Assembly: GCA_000149265.1 (NCBI GenBank)
Contig: CH003217.1
Coordinates: 613,174 to 677,173, forward strand
Source of the DNA: Ciona savignyi
Lineage: Eukaryota; Chordata; Ascidiacea; Phlebobranchia; Cionidae
Length of the DNA: 64,000 nucleotides
Direction: 5' to 3'
Below, piece after piece: positions 43,936 through 55,700 of the stretch; position 1 is the stretch's first letter, and every line of letters begins with the position of its first letter. The translations under genes and the position numbers were made by a program. The notes under the pieces were generated by a model. The model had not been told where the DNA came from and did no database searches. It worked only from the letters and a program-made list of their open reading frames with translations.

Positions 43936-44600
43936 ATGAATTTCTATAAGATGTTGGTCTATTTTTGTGGTTTAGACATTGTTGTTTTAGGTAAGCCTTT
44001 TTTGCAAGAATATAATATGTGATTTTAAATCCTTGTCGTTATCTAATATGTGATTTTATATCCTTGTCGTTATCTAATATGTGATTTTAAATCCTTGTCG
44101 TTATCTAATATGTGATTTTAAATCCTTGTCGTTATCTATGGCAGAAATGACAACTCAGCGGGGACAAACTGAAATTCATTCGAATTCGGATTCGTTGACG
44201 AAAATGGAGTTTATAAGTTATCAAATGTGCATAAATGTTGTGTGTGCGAGTTAATGCGCGTGATTTTTAAGCTCATCAATCATTCAGGCCGGTTGTTTTA
44301 AATAAAAAAATAAATTATTAAGTTGTTTATGAACTGTAGCGGCAACACACATGCAATAGAAACCGTATATTAAAAATTACTTGTCAAATTATTGGTACTT
44401 ACATTCTTCTTATTTATTTATTTCACAGGGGACAGATCGTAAATCCAATGATTTGGCCTCGTGTATTTAACCAATCAGAGATCGATGACATCATTCAGCT
44501 ATGCGTTTGCCCACGTGGTCCAATAATGACGATAACGATTGACAAAATGGAGCTGCATGGTGCAGTGGAAAACTCATCGATTGACTGCATCACTGTGTGA
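43936..44600 (+). pseudogene. B4: class B gene with a large internal deletion
   Basis: Exon 1 (43936-43990, MNFYKMLVYFCGLDIVVL) and the start of exon 2 (from 44145) match B2. At about 44241 the sequence jumps from the MCINVV part of exon 2 to the end of exon 4, removing the rest of exon 2 and all of exon 3. The exon 4 donor reads GC instead of GT. Exon 5 (44429-44600) is open. Intron 1 is enlarged to 154 bases by a tandem repeat. No lectin-pentraxin product can be made from this copy as it stands. Confidence 0.75.
44010..44140. repeat. 31-base tandem repeat in intron 1 of B4
   Basis: Four copies of a unit AATATGTGATTTTAAATCCT plus TGTCGTTATCT, made from the normal intron 1 sequence. Other class B copies have one unit. 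Confidence 0.9.
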
Positions 44601-45035
44601 ACTTCTCAGCTGAGGAGCGTTTGGATGAATATCGCTTTGTGTACGCGAATTTTTTAATTTTATTATTTAAGTAAAATTTACTCTTAAATGTAAACCTTAT
44701 TATTAAAAATTAACTTAATGAACTTTCTTTTCTGCAGATTGAGCACTTCACATCAATAACGATTCATTGTGCCTGGAAAGTTTACTTTTGTCCAGCAAAA
44801 TAAATCCACTTTCACTTGGACAACTTTTTTGGTTGGTAAATGTAAGAAGGAACCACATGATCAGCTTATTATGGAATTTTATTTTTGTTAAAAATGATTT
44901 TGTCTAAAAATTTCGAAATGTCCTATGGTAAAGTCGTATTACATTTGCGGGGTTTTAATTTCCTAATGATAAACTTAAATGCATAAAATCCGATTTTAGA
45001 AGTATTTTGTTCGGTTTTTCATTCTATGACGATTT
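44601..45035. repeat. 3' flank of B4, left arm of palindrome 2
   Basis: Paralogous to 23976-24400 and inverted relative to 46200-46614 (GGTAAAGTCGTATTACATTT, AATGCATAAAATC). Confidence 0.6.
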
Positions 45036-45039
45036 TTCC

Positions 45040-45640
45040 CCCCATGGCCGCCAAAGCATTATTTAATTGGAAGAAACGTCTCCCATGTAAAAAATTTAAT
45101 TTCGTGTGTTTTAATTATCTACTATATGTGTGTCTTTTAACCTCTAAGAAAAGCAAAGGCTTAGCGGCATTCTCAAATTTTAGCGTTGCTGCGCCGACAT
45201 GTTCCTGCAAATTTGTTTCTGCTTGTGCTTGATTTTTAAGATCGCTGATAAATACATAAAACATTACTTCATTCTGTGTCGAAAATTTCAGTTTTGTTTG
45301 AATGGACAATTTCCCTGGTTTAAAACGGCTGTTATAAAACTTCGGTTGTTCCGATGGCTTGTGTTGTTGGAACAGTTTCTGGCGAGCATTTCTAGTTGTT
45401 GCTATCGAACACGTGAGAGCGGTTTATCATGCTTTTAACTGGTTATATGTGCAATTGAACTATAGTGCGCCAAAATATTCCATTTTAAACTTTGTTTCGT
45501 CCGGGCGGCTGGACAAAAATTCATATCTTCTTGCTGATTAGGTTGCAAAAACACTGTTGCAAAAGCCTTCAAACGACAATAAAAATGAATTAAATTCCTG
45601 TACCAAAACGTATTGCGGCGCTGGGTAAAAAAATTATCCT
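45040..45640 (-). mobile_element. Ty3/Gypsy-like LTR retroelement fossil, copy 2
   Basis: A minus-strand remnant paralogous to the gag-like part of copy 1 (25640-26150), with recognisable gag-like sequence at about 45115-45309. Broken and shorter than copy 1; no protease, reverse transcriptase or integrase was recognised. It lies at the same position relative to the flanking genes, so it was most likely inherited with the block duplication and reduced later. Confidence 0.6.
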
Positions 45641-46614
45641 ACAAAATTCCTAAAACTTTAATAAAACAACCCTCACTTCTGAACTACAGGTCCTCTGTGG
45701 TCTTCACTTGTTACACTTTTAGGTCGTGTTCTCGTTAACCTGTAGTCAGCACCTCTTTTTACAGCGTATTATGCATGTTATTAAATTACGAACATACGGA
45801 AGCATTATCGATAAAGAAGGGTGTACTTTTATTATATCCCAATACAAATCCTTCAATTGGTTTGTGTGCTGCTTGTGTACAATTGGTAAATTTGGTAAAA
45901 AAAACAGATGGTGGGGTTTGTGACGCCCCAAAGTTTTAAACTGTTGATTGACATATTTCTGGTAACGTTTTTAAATGGCAGACATGTTATTTTATTTTGC
46001 TGCACATGGCCCATCCTAAGTACACGCTACCAGCGCCATCTACCGGTGAAAGCAATTATTCAAAAATAAATTCGTACAATATTTAATTTTAAAAATGAAT
46101 TTAGCAATATTAAAAAAAATTACACAGCAAAACATTATGTGTAGACCCACATATAGTAGATAAGTAAAACACACTTAATACAATTATTACATGAGAGACG
46201 GTTTATTTCTAATTAATTCATGCCTTCGGGTTTTAAGCATTTAGATTTATCACCAGGAATTTAGAACTCTGCAATTGTAATACAACTTTACCATAGGACA
46301 TTTCGAAATTTATCGACGAATTAATAGTTTAAAAAAAATTAAAATTCCACAATAAGCTGGGCATTTGGTTCCTTCTTTCCACATTTACCAACCGAAAAAG
46401 TTGTCCAAGTAAAAGTGAATTTACAAAAGTAATATTTTTATGCGCAGAGAATCGTTATAGATGTGGGGGGGGCGTCAATCTGCAGAAAAGGAGTTCGTTA
46501 AATGAATTCCTAATAATTAGGTTGACATCTAAGAGTAAGTATTAATTCAATGGTAATATAATAAATTCGCGTACACAAGACGATATTTAATCAAACGCTT
46601 CCCAGCTGAGAAGT
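45641..46614. other. Fossil end region and right arm of palindrome 2
   Basis: 45641-45960 matches 26151-26479. 45960-46614 matches 26480-27215 and carries the same long G run (about 46465). No gene. Confidence 0.5.
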
Positions 46615-48012
46615 TCACACAGTGATGCAGTTGGTTGATGAGTATGCCGTTGCACCATGCAACTCCATTTTGTCAATCGTCATCGCCATTACTTGATCGC
46701 GTGGGCAAACACATAGCTGAATGATGTCATCGATCTCTGATTGGTTAAGAACACGAGCATAGATCATTGGACTCATGATCTGTCCACTGTGGAAGTAAAA
46801 ATAAGAACAAGCACGTAAGTACCAGTAGTTTGACAACTTATTTTTAATATACGGTTTCTATTGCATATTTTTTTTAAATTGTTTTATTTAAAATATCCGA
46901 CATGAATGATTGCGAAGCTTGAAAACCACCAGTATCCAGTCGGTCCTGATCTTGCCCAAATATCAGCGATCCTCCACCTTGCAATATCCCACCACTGTAC
47001 GGGAAACTCCCTACGCTGTTACCATTGATGTACATTCCAACTTGTGATGTTTGTGTTGAAAACCAAACGCACATATGTGTCTGTAAACCATTTACAATTG
47101 ATAAAGCATGTTGCATTGAAATCACCACATTGTTTATTTGAAATTATACCACGTGTTTTTTTTAAATATCTGCCTCGCATAATATTTTAAGCTTTTGAAG
47201 TGACTGGTTGTAAGATTCCGCAGATAACTTGTGCACCAAGTTTTCATATTACATTATATTATATGTATAGAAATAAAGTTTACAAGTTAAAATAGCCAAT
47301 TGCCTAAACTATTGACAAATTTTGGTACTGGTAGAATTACGCTTTAGTCCTGTTGTGCTACGTCTGGTGCTCTAGACCCTGAGTAAAACGTAAAAAGCAT
47401 TTCGTGAATAGTATAGATAAACTAGCAAAACACGTTAATTATTATATTAAAAAAATGTTTTATCTTAAACGAAGAACAATGTTTAAATATTAACAAGTTT
47501 TAATTTTGTAATCGAAATATCATCGGCCTTGAATATATTGGGTGTAAACTGCGAGAAGGTATTAACAAAGGAAAGTATTAAGTCTAAACGAATGTTCTCA
47601 CCCATTTGTTATCTATATCCGAGATGTGGAATAATTTTACTCTGGTATTATCCACGTAAAAGTAGATCCGCGTTGAACCAAATAGCCCTATCAACATTTC
47701 ATTATCCCGGGTATCACTTGTTGCGTAGCTCAGCAAAGTATCGTCGCTGAAGCTAGAAGTACGAAACCACATGCAAACAGTGGCAGCAGAGAGGCTAGGC
47801 ACATTTGAACGATATCGAACGTAATCCGTCATTTGATCAGCACGAGGGAAATTGTATACCTCGCTCGGACAACCTTTGGAAAAATGGAATATTTAAAACA
47901 ATACTTTATAACAATTTTATTAAACAGACTCAACCGATGTTGTAAATGTGTGGAAAAGTTGTTTATTGTACTACATGAACCATTTTAAAACAAATACTTA
48001 ATGCTTGAACCT

Positions 48013-48112
48013 NNNNNNNNNNNNNNNNNNNNNNNNNNNNNNNNNNNNNNNNNNNNNNNNNNNNNNNNNNNNNNNNNNNNNNNNNNNNNNNNNNNNNNNN
48101 NNNNNNNNNNNN
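48013..48112. other. Assembly gap (100 N)
   Basis: Exactly 100 N inside intron 2 of B5. The bases TTGAACCT occur on both sides, and the paralogous intron of B3 (28384-28400) reads straight through that point, so the true gap is probably tiny or absent. Confidence 0.95.
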
Positions 48113-48447
48113 TTGAACCTCATTTTAACACGTAGATATCTATAAACACCGCACCACTGCTATGTGCTCCGTCTTGTCGTCAGACTACTACATCGCCTTC
48201 TTGGTCTTTAATTCGCATTTATGTTATACTTTGAGCTTACTTTTAAATATATACCATATGAAATAAAGTAAAGTTAGAATGTGTCAAAAACCACCATAAA
48301 AGTGTTTAGCGTTTGGGAAATCGCAAGAAATTCAATTCTAATAAAACTGCTGATGAGTCTCATTAAAAAAAATGAAATGACCGATCGAGTTGAATATCAT
48401 ATATTCTTTAACGGCCATTATTTTGGGACTGATATAGATTTGTCACT

Positions 48448-48545
48448 TTAATACACTAAAAAGTATCAAATTCAACTGACGATAAAATTAATACAATAAA
48501 AAGTATCAAATACAACTGACGATAACATTAATACACTAAACAACT
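48448..48545. repeat. 40-base tandem repeat in intron 2 of B5
   Basis: Two full units of the repeat described in B3, plus a partial one. Confidence 0.75.
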
Positions 48546-49704
48546 GGTCAAACATGCAGACTTTCAAAACCCATCATCTTTAATCGTTTTCCAGGAAATC
48601 CACCTAATCCCAACCTCATGCGCAGAGATCAAACTTTTATAAGTGTTAGCCACTGTGTGATAAATATGTAGTGTATTTAGTCATATTCCAATAAATATAC
48701 CAAACTTTATTGAGAAAACAAAATGTCATGTTTGGGTAGGTAGCTGGGAAACACGTTACTTTCTGATTAAAGAAACAAACGTTAACACTTTGTATCAGAT
48801 AACCTTAGGTAACTAGGGAACCCGTCACTTCTGCATGCAGAAACAAATAATGTGCACTCAAAAGGGGCTTGTAAGTAAAGTGGTAGTTAATACGTGATTA
48901 ACACTTAGTGGTATTTAGAAATGATAACTGACTGTTCTTTAAAATGAATCTCGAATAGTGCAAAATGTTTGAATATAATTTAATACTATACTCAAGACCA
49001 CCAAATTGCTCGATGAAATATTTTTCTGCGCGTTGTTCACCCAAGAAAAATATTTTAAATAAAATATTGAATTTTAAAGGTAGGTCCATTTTTTGAATAA
49101 ACAACTATGAGAGTTCGTTTAATCACAAGTTGGATATATTAAAACTGTACTTACCTTTAAACAATATCACCCAATGAACAACAAGATGAGCTGCATGCCA
49201 GCCTGTAGACCGTGGTCAGTGCGCCTCCCAGTTTTGACCCCAAAACCCAGAAAGAATCAATATCCACCCCACAGTTAGTTTAAAATGTGTGCGGCATAGA
49301 TGGATGGTAGGTCTCTACTGATGCTTTGACGGTGAATGGTACAACATTAATGCACATTTTATAGCTTACAAACTCCATTTTTGTCAATAAATCCGAATTC
49401 GAATGAATTTCAGTTTGTCCCCGCTGAGTTGTCATTTCTGCCATAGACAAGGACTTTAAAATCACATAATATTTTCTTGCAAAAAAAGGCTTACCGGAAA
49501 CAGTAATGTTTAAACCACAAAGAAAGACTAACATCTCAAAGAAATTCATATTTATATACGGATACTTATATAAATCTTAAACGTTACCTGTAGAAGAGAT
49601 CTTTTTTAATTACCTATAACCTAGTTTAGTTAAATAAAGTACTTTTAGAGAAATAGTAGTCTTACACAATAAAATCTCAACTATTTCTGTCAACACCTCT
49701 CATT

Positions 49705-49832
49705 TGTGACGCTTAACTTAAAACATTCATTCTCGGATATTAGTTAGAAACTTTTAGGTTAACACTCTTGGTGTCAACAGAAATGCCGCGGATGTTGATG
49801 ATGTCATTTACTACATCATTGCATTTACGTCA
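49705..49832 (-). promoter_or_regulatory. Conserved upstream module of B5
   Basis: Close to the B3 block at 30020-30148. Confidence 0.55.
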
Positions 49833-50080
49833 ATAAAGTTAAACAAACAATTAAAAATTTTCGTAATCGATCTGAGATGTAGTAGTGTGAAGCAGACACG
49901 AAGCACATAACAGTGGTGTGGTATTTATAGATGGCTACGTGTTATATTGAGGCTCACGCGTTAAGTAATTGTTTTAAAGTGGTTCATGTACTACAATAAA
50001 CAACTATTACACAAAGTTACAACATCGGTTAATTAGGTTTAATATAATATTCAGTAAGTTTTTAAATGTTCTATTTCAAG

Positions 50081-51160
50081 GTTATAACGAGGTATACAAT
50101 TTCCCTCGTGCTGATCAAGTGTCGGATTACGTTCGATATCGTTTAACTGTGCCTTGCCTCTCTGCTGCCACCGTTTGCATGTGGTTCCAAACCTCTAGCT
50201 TCAGCTACGACACTTTACTGAGCTACGCAACAAGTGATGCTCGGAATAATGAAATGCGGATAGGGCTATTAGGTTCAACGCGGATCGACTCTTACGTTTA
50301 TAATACTAGAATAATTATTTCACATCACGGATATAGCCAACAAATAGGTACGATCAATCGTTTAGAGTTGATACTTTTCTTTGTGCTTAGTTTAAAGAGA
50401 AAATGATGGTTTTATTATAAAAATCAACGTGTTTTGCCCGTTTATCCATTATTAACGAAATGCTTCGTTACGTCTACTGCCAGGGTATACAACACCAGAC
50501 GTAGCACAACAGGACTAACGTGTAATTCTACCAGTACACACAATTTTCAATAGTTTACACAATTGGCTACTTTAATTTGTGAACCTTATTTATATACATA
50601 ATAAAATGTAATATTAAAACTCAGTGCACAAGTTATCTGCGGAATCTCCCAACCAGTCACTTTAAAACCTCTAAATATTATGCGAGGCAGGTATTAAAAA
50701 AACGCGCGGTACAATTTCAATTTTTAATAAACAATGTAGTGATTTTAATGCAACATGCTTTATCGACTGTAATTGTTTTTTTACAGACACATATGTGCGT
50801 TTGGTTGCGGGTGGTTTTTAAGCTTCACAATCATTCAGATCGGATTTTTTTAAACAAGAAATAAATTATTTTGTTTTATTGATAAATTATTAATGAACTG
50901 TAGGGGTAACGTACATGCAATAGAAACCTGTATTAAAAATCACTTGCTAAATTATTGGTACTTACGTGGTTGTTCTCATTTTTTACTTTCAAAGGGGACA
51001 GATCATGAGTCCAATGATCTGGGCTCGTGTTCTTAACCAATCGGAAATCGATGACATCATTCAGCAATGCGTTTGCCCACGTGATCAAATAATGTCGATG
51101 ACGATTGACAATATGGAACTGCATGGTGCAACGGAAAACTTATTAACCGATATTTTGTAA
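50081..51160 (+). pseudogene. P2: partial lectin/pentraxin copy, exons 3-5 only
   Basis: Paralog of P1. Exon 3 begins about 50081 after CAAG (YRLTVPCLSAATVC, ARNNEMRIGL) and loses the family frame at the same place as P1. Exon 4 carries the same internal deletion (joining CGTTTGG to TTGCGGGTGG). Unlike P1, exon 5 (50995-51160) keeps its acceptor and frame, ending in ATENLLTDIL. No exons 1-2. Confidence 0.75.
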
Positions 51161-52092
51161 AATTCTTATCTGAAGACCGTTTGGATGAATATCTTCTTAT
51201 GTACGTGAATTTATTATTTTATTATTGATGTAAAACTTACTCCTAGTTAGAAGTAAACCTTATTACTTAACGAACTTTTATTGTCAGATTGACCACTAAT
51301 TGTAAAGCATCGCTCTGGGTGACAATGACTCCTCAAATTTGGGGTTTCCCGATTTGGTGGGATCAAGAACAAATACAGTATATGCTTTGGCTTGTGTGTG
51401 AGGTGCGCAAGTACAAATGGCACGGCAAATTATTTTTTGTATTGCAAGGCTCTTTGACAAGCAACTAGCGTTTCCGTCCGTGCAATTTTATGTTTTTCCA
51501 ATTGTCAGCGATTGTACAACTCGGTTTAAATTTTTAAATTATGGCGATTTAGTGTATTAAAAGACAATACACAAAAAAATAATACATCGGATGATGTGAA
51601 AATTTCACGACATAACTAAGTGCTCAGATGAGTCAATGTATTTGAAACATATTGTTGTAATTAAATTTTTAATGATATTCAGCCTGTATAAAATGTTACA
51701 CATACCAAATTTAATTGACCTATGGGTGTCTTTGCTTGCTCACATGGATCGTACAGTAATAGCTTAGTGGCTCCGACGTCTGGAGATATTCCAAACTTTT
51801 GAAACTTTGGTAGTGGCTTTAAGTTCAAGGTAAATATCAGCTAAAGAAGAATGGTTTGTTTTCTTGATCACGGTTTAACACAAATGCCGTGTCAACGTTT
51901 TAAACGACAGCAATTTAATGTGGTCGATACCGTCTGGAAAGTGCATTTACACTTTATATCCGATATAAGGCTGGATTATACAAATGATAATATACAAATA
52001 AAATAGTATTTTTTAGTGAAATAAAGTATATCAGATTGGGAACATATTCTTAGCTCAATCAATTAAAATAGTAACTTGTTCGTCCTATCTTA
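51161..52092. other. Region between P2 and C2; no gene
   Basis: Duplicate of 31494-32343 with an extra segment at about 51450-51555. Confidence 0.5.
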
Positions 52093-52222
52093 CTGACGTA
52101 AATGCAATGGTGTAGTAAATGACATCACCAACATCCGCAGCATTTCTGTTGACACCGCGAGTGTTAAGTTAAAACTTTCCAACTAATAATCGGGAGTTAG
52201 CTATTTTGATTGAAGCGTCACA
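52093..52222 (+). promoter_or_regulatory. Conserved upstream module of C2
   Basis: Class C block, nearly identical to 32344-32472. Confidence 0.55.
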
Positions 52223-52405
52223 GGAGAGAAGTGTTTATACCAATAGCCGAGGTTGGTTAAGGTGCATCAATAGCATTTCTCTAGGAGTAGTTTATGTAAT
52301 CAAACTTGTTTATAGTGAAGAACTGTCGTTTATAGTGAAGGATTTAAATAAGAATCCTATTCTACAGTTCACGTTTAATATTATTTGAAGTTTTCGCAAA
52401 TAAAT

Positions 52406-54385
52406 ATGCGTTTCTTTGCTATCTTGCTCTTTTTTTGTGGATTAGACATTGCTGTTTCAGGTAAGCCTTTTTTCTTAGAATATATTATGTGATTTTAAAT
52501 TCCTTGTTGTTATATCTATGGCAGAAATTACACCTCAGCAGGGACAAACTGATATCTATTCGAATTCAAATTTTGCGACCAAAATGGAGTTTATAAGTTA
52601 TCAAATGTGCATACATTTTGTACCCTTTGTCGTAAAAGCTTCAGTTACGACCTACCATCCATCTTTGCCCCACAAATTTAAATTAACAGTGGGTGATATT
52701 GATTCCTCTGGATTTTGGGCAAAACTGGAGCGCACTGACCAGTTTACAGGCTGGCAAGATTATCTTGTTGTTCACTGGGTGTTATATTTTGAAGGTAAGT
52801 ACAGTTTTATTATATTCTAGTTGCTGTATAAGGAACTTTTATTGTTGTTATATTTTCATAAAGTATGTCTACATTTTAAAATCGATATTTTATTAAAATT
52901 GTTTTTCTTTCGGTTAATTCATTCAGCAGATATTTTTTAGCTACCTGACTAACTGTCACACATAGATTTCTTAAAAATGAAACACAAATTGGTTTGTGGT
53001 CGTGAGTATCGTATTATGTGGTCGTGAGTATCGTGTTTGAAAAACGAAGATGTGCATTGATGCTTTGTTGTGAAATGGTTCAAGTAATACAATAAACAAC
53101 TATTCCACAGAGTTACAACATCGGTTGATCTTGTTTAATATAATTAATATTATTACGTTTTTAAATATTCCATTTCTTCCAAAGGCTGTCCGAGCGAGGT
53201 ATACAATTTCCCTCGTGCTGATCAAGTTACGGATTACGTTCGATATCGTTCAAATGTGCCTCTGCTCTCTGCTGCCACTGTTTGCATGTGGTTTCGATCC
53301 TCTAGCTTCAGCGACGACACTTTGCTGAGCTACGCAACCAGTGCCCGGCATAATGAAATGTTGATCATGCTAAAAGGTTCAACACAAATCGTCTTCTACG
53401 TGGGTCATAACAGAATAAAGTTATTTTCAATCCCGGATATGTCCAACAAATGGGTAAGAGCAAAAACTTAAAAAAAACATTGATAATTTGATCACAAAAT
53501 TAAGTCTTACCAGTATAAAAAATTTGTGCTCAGTTTAAATGAAAATCATTTTTTATTATATTAATAATGGCCGTGTTTTACTGGTTTATCTATTATTTAC
53601 GAAATGCTTTGTTACGTCTCTTCGAAGGATATACACTACACCAGTATATCACAATAGGACTAAATACGAAAACTGCCCAATTCCAGCATTTTCTTCAATA
53701 TTTTACACAGTGGGCTTATAAAATGTAATAAAAAACACAGTGCACAAGTTATCTGCGAAATCCCATAACCAGTCACTTCAAAAGCTCAAATATTATGCGT
53801 GACAGGTACTGAAAATCGCGCGGTACACTTTCAATTTTAAACAAACAATGTGGTGATTTCAATGCAGCATGATTTATCGATTGTAAATGTTTTACAGACA
53901 CATATGTGCCTTTGGTTTTTAACACAAACATCACAAATTGGAATGTACATCAATGGTACCAGCATAGGGAGTTTAACGTACAGTGGTGGGATATTGCGAG
54001 GTGGAGGATCCTTGATATTAGGCCAAGAACAGGACCAGGTTAATGCGGGTGGTTTGGATGCTTCTCAATCATTCAGGTTGGTTGTTTTACATTAAGAAAT
54101 AAATCCTTAATTTGTATGTATATATATATTGTGGCGGTCACCTGCCTGCAGTAGACATTGTATATTAATTATCGATTGTTAAAATATTGTCACTTACGTT
54201 TTTATTTCCACAGTGGACAGATCATGAGTCCAATGATCTGGCCTCGTGTTCTTGAACAATCGGAAATCTATGACGTCACTCAGCTATGCGTTTGCCCACG
54301 TGATCCAGTAATGGCGATGACGATTGACAATATGGAACTGCATGGTGCAGCGGAATACTCGTTTATCGACTGCATTACTTTGTGA
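52406..54385 (+). CDS. C2: secreted H-type-lectin-like/pentraxin fusion protein
   Basis: Exons: 52406-52460, 52525-52794, 53185-53453, 53898-54076, 54214-54385; 945 bases, 314 residues, open with good splice sites. Signal peptide MRFFAILLFFCGLDIAVS. Lectin-like exon 2 has PFVVKASVTTYHPSLPHKF and SSGF, with FTGW in place of STGW. Exon 3 is one codon shorter than in B genes (TSARHNEM in the calcium-site loop). Exon 4 reads HMCLWFLTQTSQIG, LGQEQDQVNAGG and SQSF. Exon 5 reads MSPMIWPRVLEQSEIYDVTQ and LCVCPRD. It is the rightmost gene of the array and the only complete class C copy, with its own 3' end; C1 has an A1-type end. Confidence 0.85.
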
Positions 54386-55264
54386 AATCCTCAGCTGAAT
54401 AGCGATTGAAATATATGGATTTGTGTACGCAATATTTGTACCTTATTATTGAAGTTAAACTTTAAATTTTACGTGCGTGTAATGTTGTTTGCAGTAAACT
54501 TACTCTTTGATGGAAATATTAGTATAGTCAATTTAACTTAACGAATTCCTTTTTCTGCAGATTGACCACTCGACATCTCTATCATTTCATCACGCCAACA
54601 AAGTTTACTTTTGCACAGCAAAATAAATTCACTTTGACTTGGACAACTTTTTCGTTTGACAAATGTAAAAAGAAAGAAACACGTGATCTTATTATGGATT
54701 TAAATGTTTGTTAAAAACACTGCATCGATAACTTTCGAAATGTTTTGTGATAAAGTCGTATTACATTTACGACGTTTTACATTAGCTGTGATAATTCAAA
54801 ATGCATAAATCCCGATTTTAGCAATATCTCGTTAGAATTTTCAACATATGATGTTGGTCTTCAACGTATGATTTAGTTGGAAATGTACCGGTCTCTCATG
54901 TAATAATTTTTGTATTTTAATTGTATTCTCTAATGTGGGTTCATACCTATTTGTTTTTGTTGTAAATCGTTGGTGTAAGTGTAATATTTTAATAAAAATA
55001 GAATGTAATTTTGTGTTTACAAAGTCATGTTCAAACATTAAGAATTCTGCAAAATAATTGTCTGTACCGCCAGATGACGCTGTTGGTTCAACCTCGCTGT
55101 AAGGTCGTTTCCATCCGAATTAAATAACATGCCTTACATCTAACGTAATTGGTAACAAGATCATCACATGATTAAAACTTCGGACCGCCAAAATCCACAT
55201 CACCAGTTATTTTCCTATTTTAATTGGTGTTTATTAACAAACGTCGATAGGTTTCTTTTTTTCT
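54386..55264. other. 3' flank of C2; no gene
   Basis: Partly alignable with the flank after B2 (CTGCAGATTGACCACT, AAAGTCGTATTACATTT, GACGCTGTTGG), then diverges. This is the right edge of the array homology. Confidence 0.5.
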
Positions 55265-55428
55265 TTTAATTTATGCATCTAACTAAACACAAAGGGTGCA
55301 GCTGACTGGTGACTATTTGGTCTGTCGCTGCATCCTTTGCTGTACATTACTGTATATATTGTTGTTGTTTGTAAAAATGTGATGTCAGCATAAATAAAAA
55401 ATAAACTTGAAAAACTTGAAACAGGTAA
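55265..55428 (+). mobile_element. Probable 3' tail of a non-LTR retrotransposon
   Basis: The stretch ends TAAATAAAAAATAAACTTG followed by repeated ACTTGAAA units, the kind of A-rich, short-repeat tail typical of LINE-like elements. No reverse transcriptase is seen, so this would be a strongly truncated copy. Confidence 0.35.
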
Positions 55429-55479
55429 TGATTCGAAGATTGGCCAAGTACATAAACATCACACGACCTTACCAAGGGC

Positions 55480-55700
55480 TGTCACTCAAAATTCTGACAC
55501 AGAAAGTCTTAGATTTTTTTAAACAATTTTAAATTGAATCTTGGATCTGCAACCTAAACTAAAAACCTCTATTTTTTAGTTAATAATCTTTAGCTGATAA
55601 CCCTTCGTATATCAGCAAATTTTCCCAACAAACCATCTAAGAGATTTACAATAAACACATTTATTTCGCACAGCACTTCTCCACTATTACAAAAAAAATT
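55480..55700 (-). repeat. Diverged copy of the 40135-type direct repeat
   Basis: Reverse complement of the repeat's right half: GTCACTCAAAATTCTGACA, GAAAGTCTTAGATTTTTT, TTGGATCTGCAACCTAAACT and ACCCTTCGTA. It is clearly older than the two copies at 40135 and 41411. Confidence 0.6.

Larger units (their letters stand above)
46615..49549 (-). pseudogene. B5: lectin-like/pentraxin gene, exon 2 disrupted or poorly sequenced
   Basis: Minus-strand exons: 49549-49495, 49437-49155, 47873-47602, 47080-46902, 46786-46615. Exons 1 and 3-5 are open with usable sites (MNFFEMLVFLCGLNITVS; SSFSDDTLLSYATSDTRDNE; HMCVWFST; FGQDQDRLDTGG; IDKMELHGAT). Exon 2 is 283 bases against 270 in B3. The surplus is a dozen or so single-base expansions, mostly of homopolymers, between about 49190 and 49290, which destroy the frame. 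Such clustering, with a 100-base N gap in intron 2, looks more like poor sequence than evolution. If corrected by better reads, the gene could be intact, because the exon 4 fault of B3 is absent here. Confidence 0.7.
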
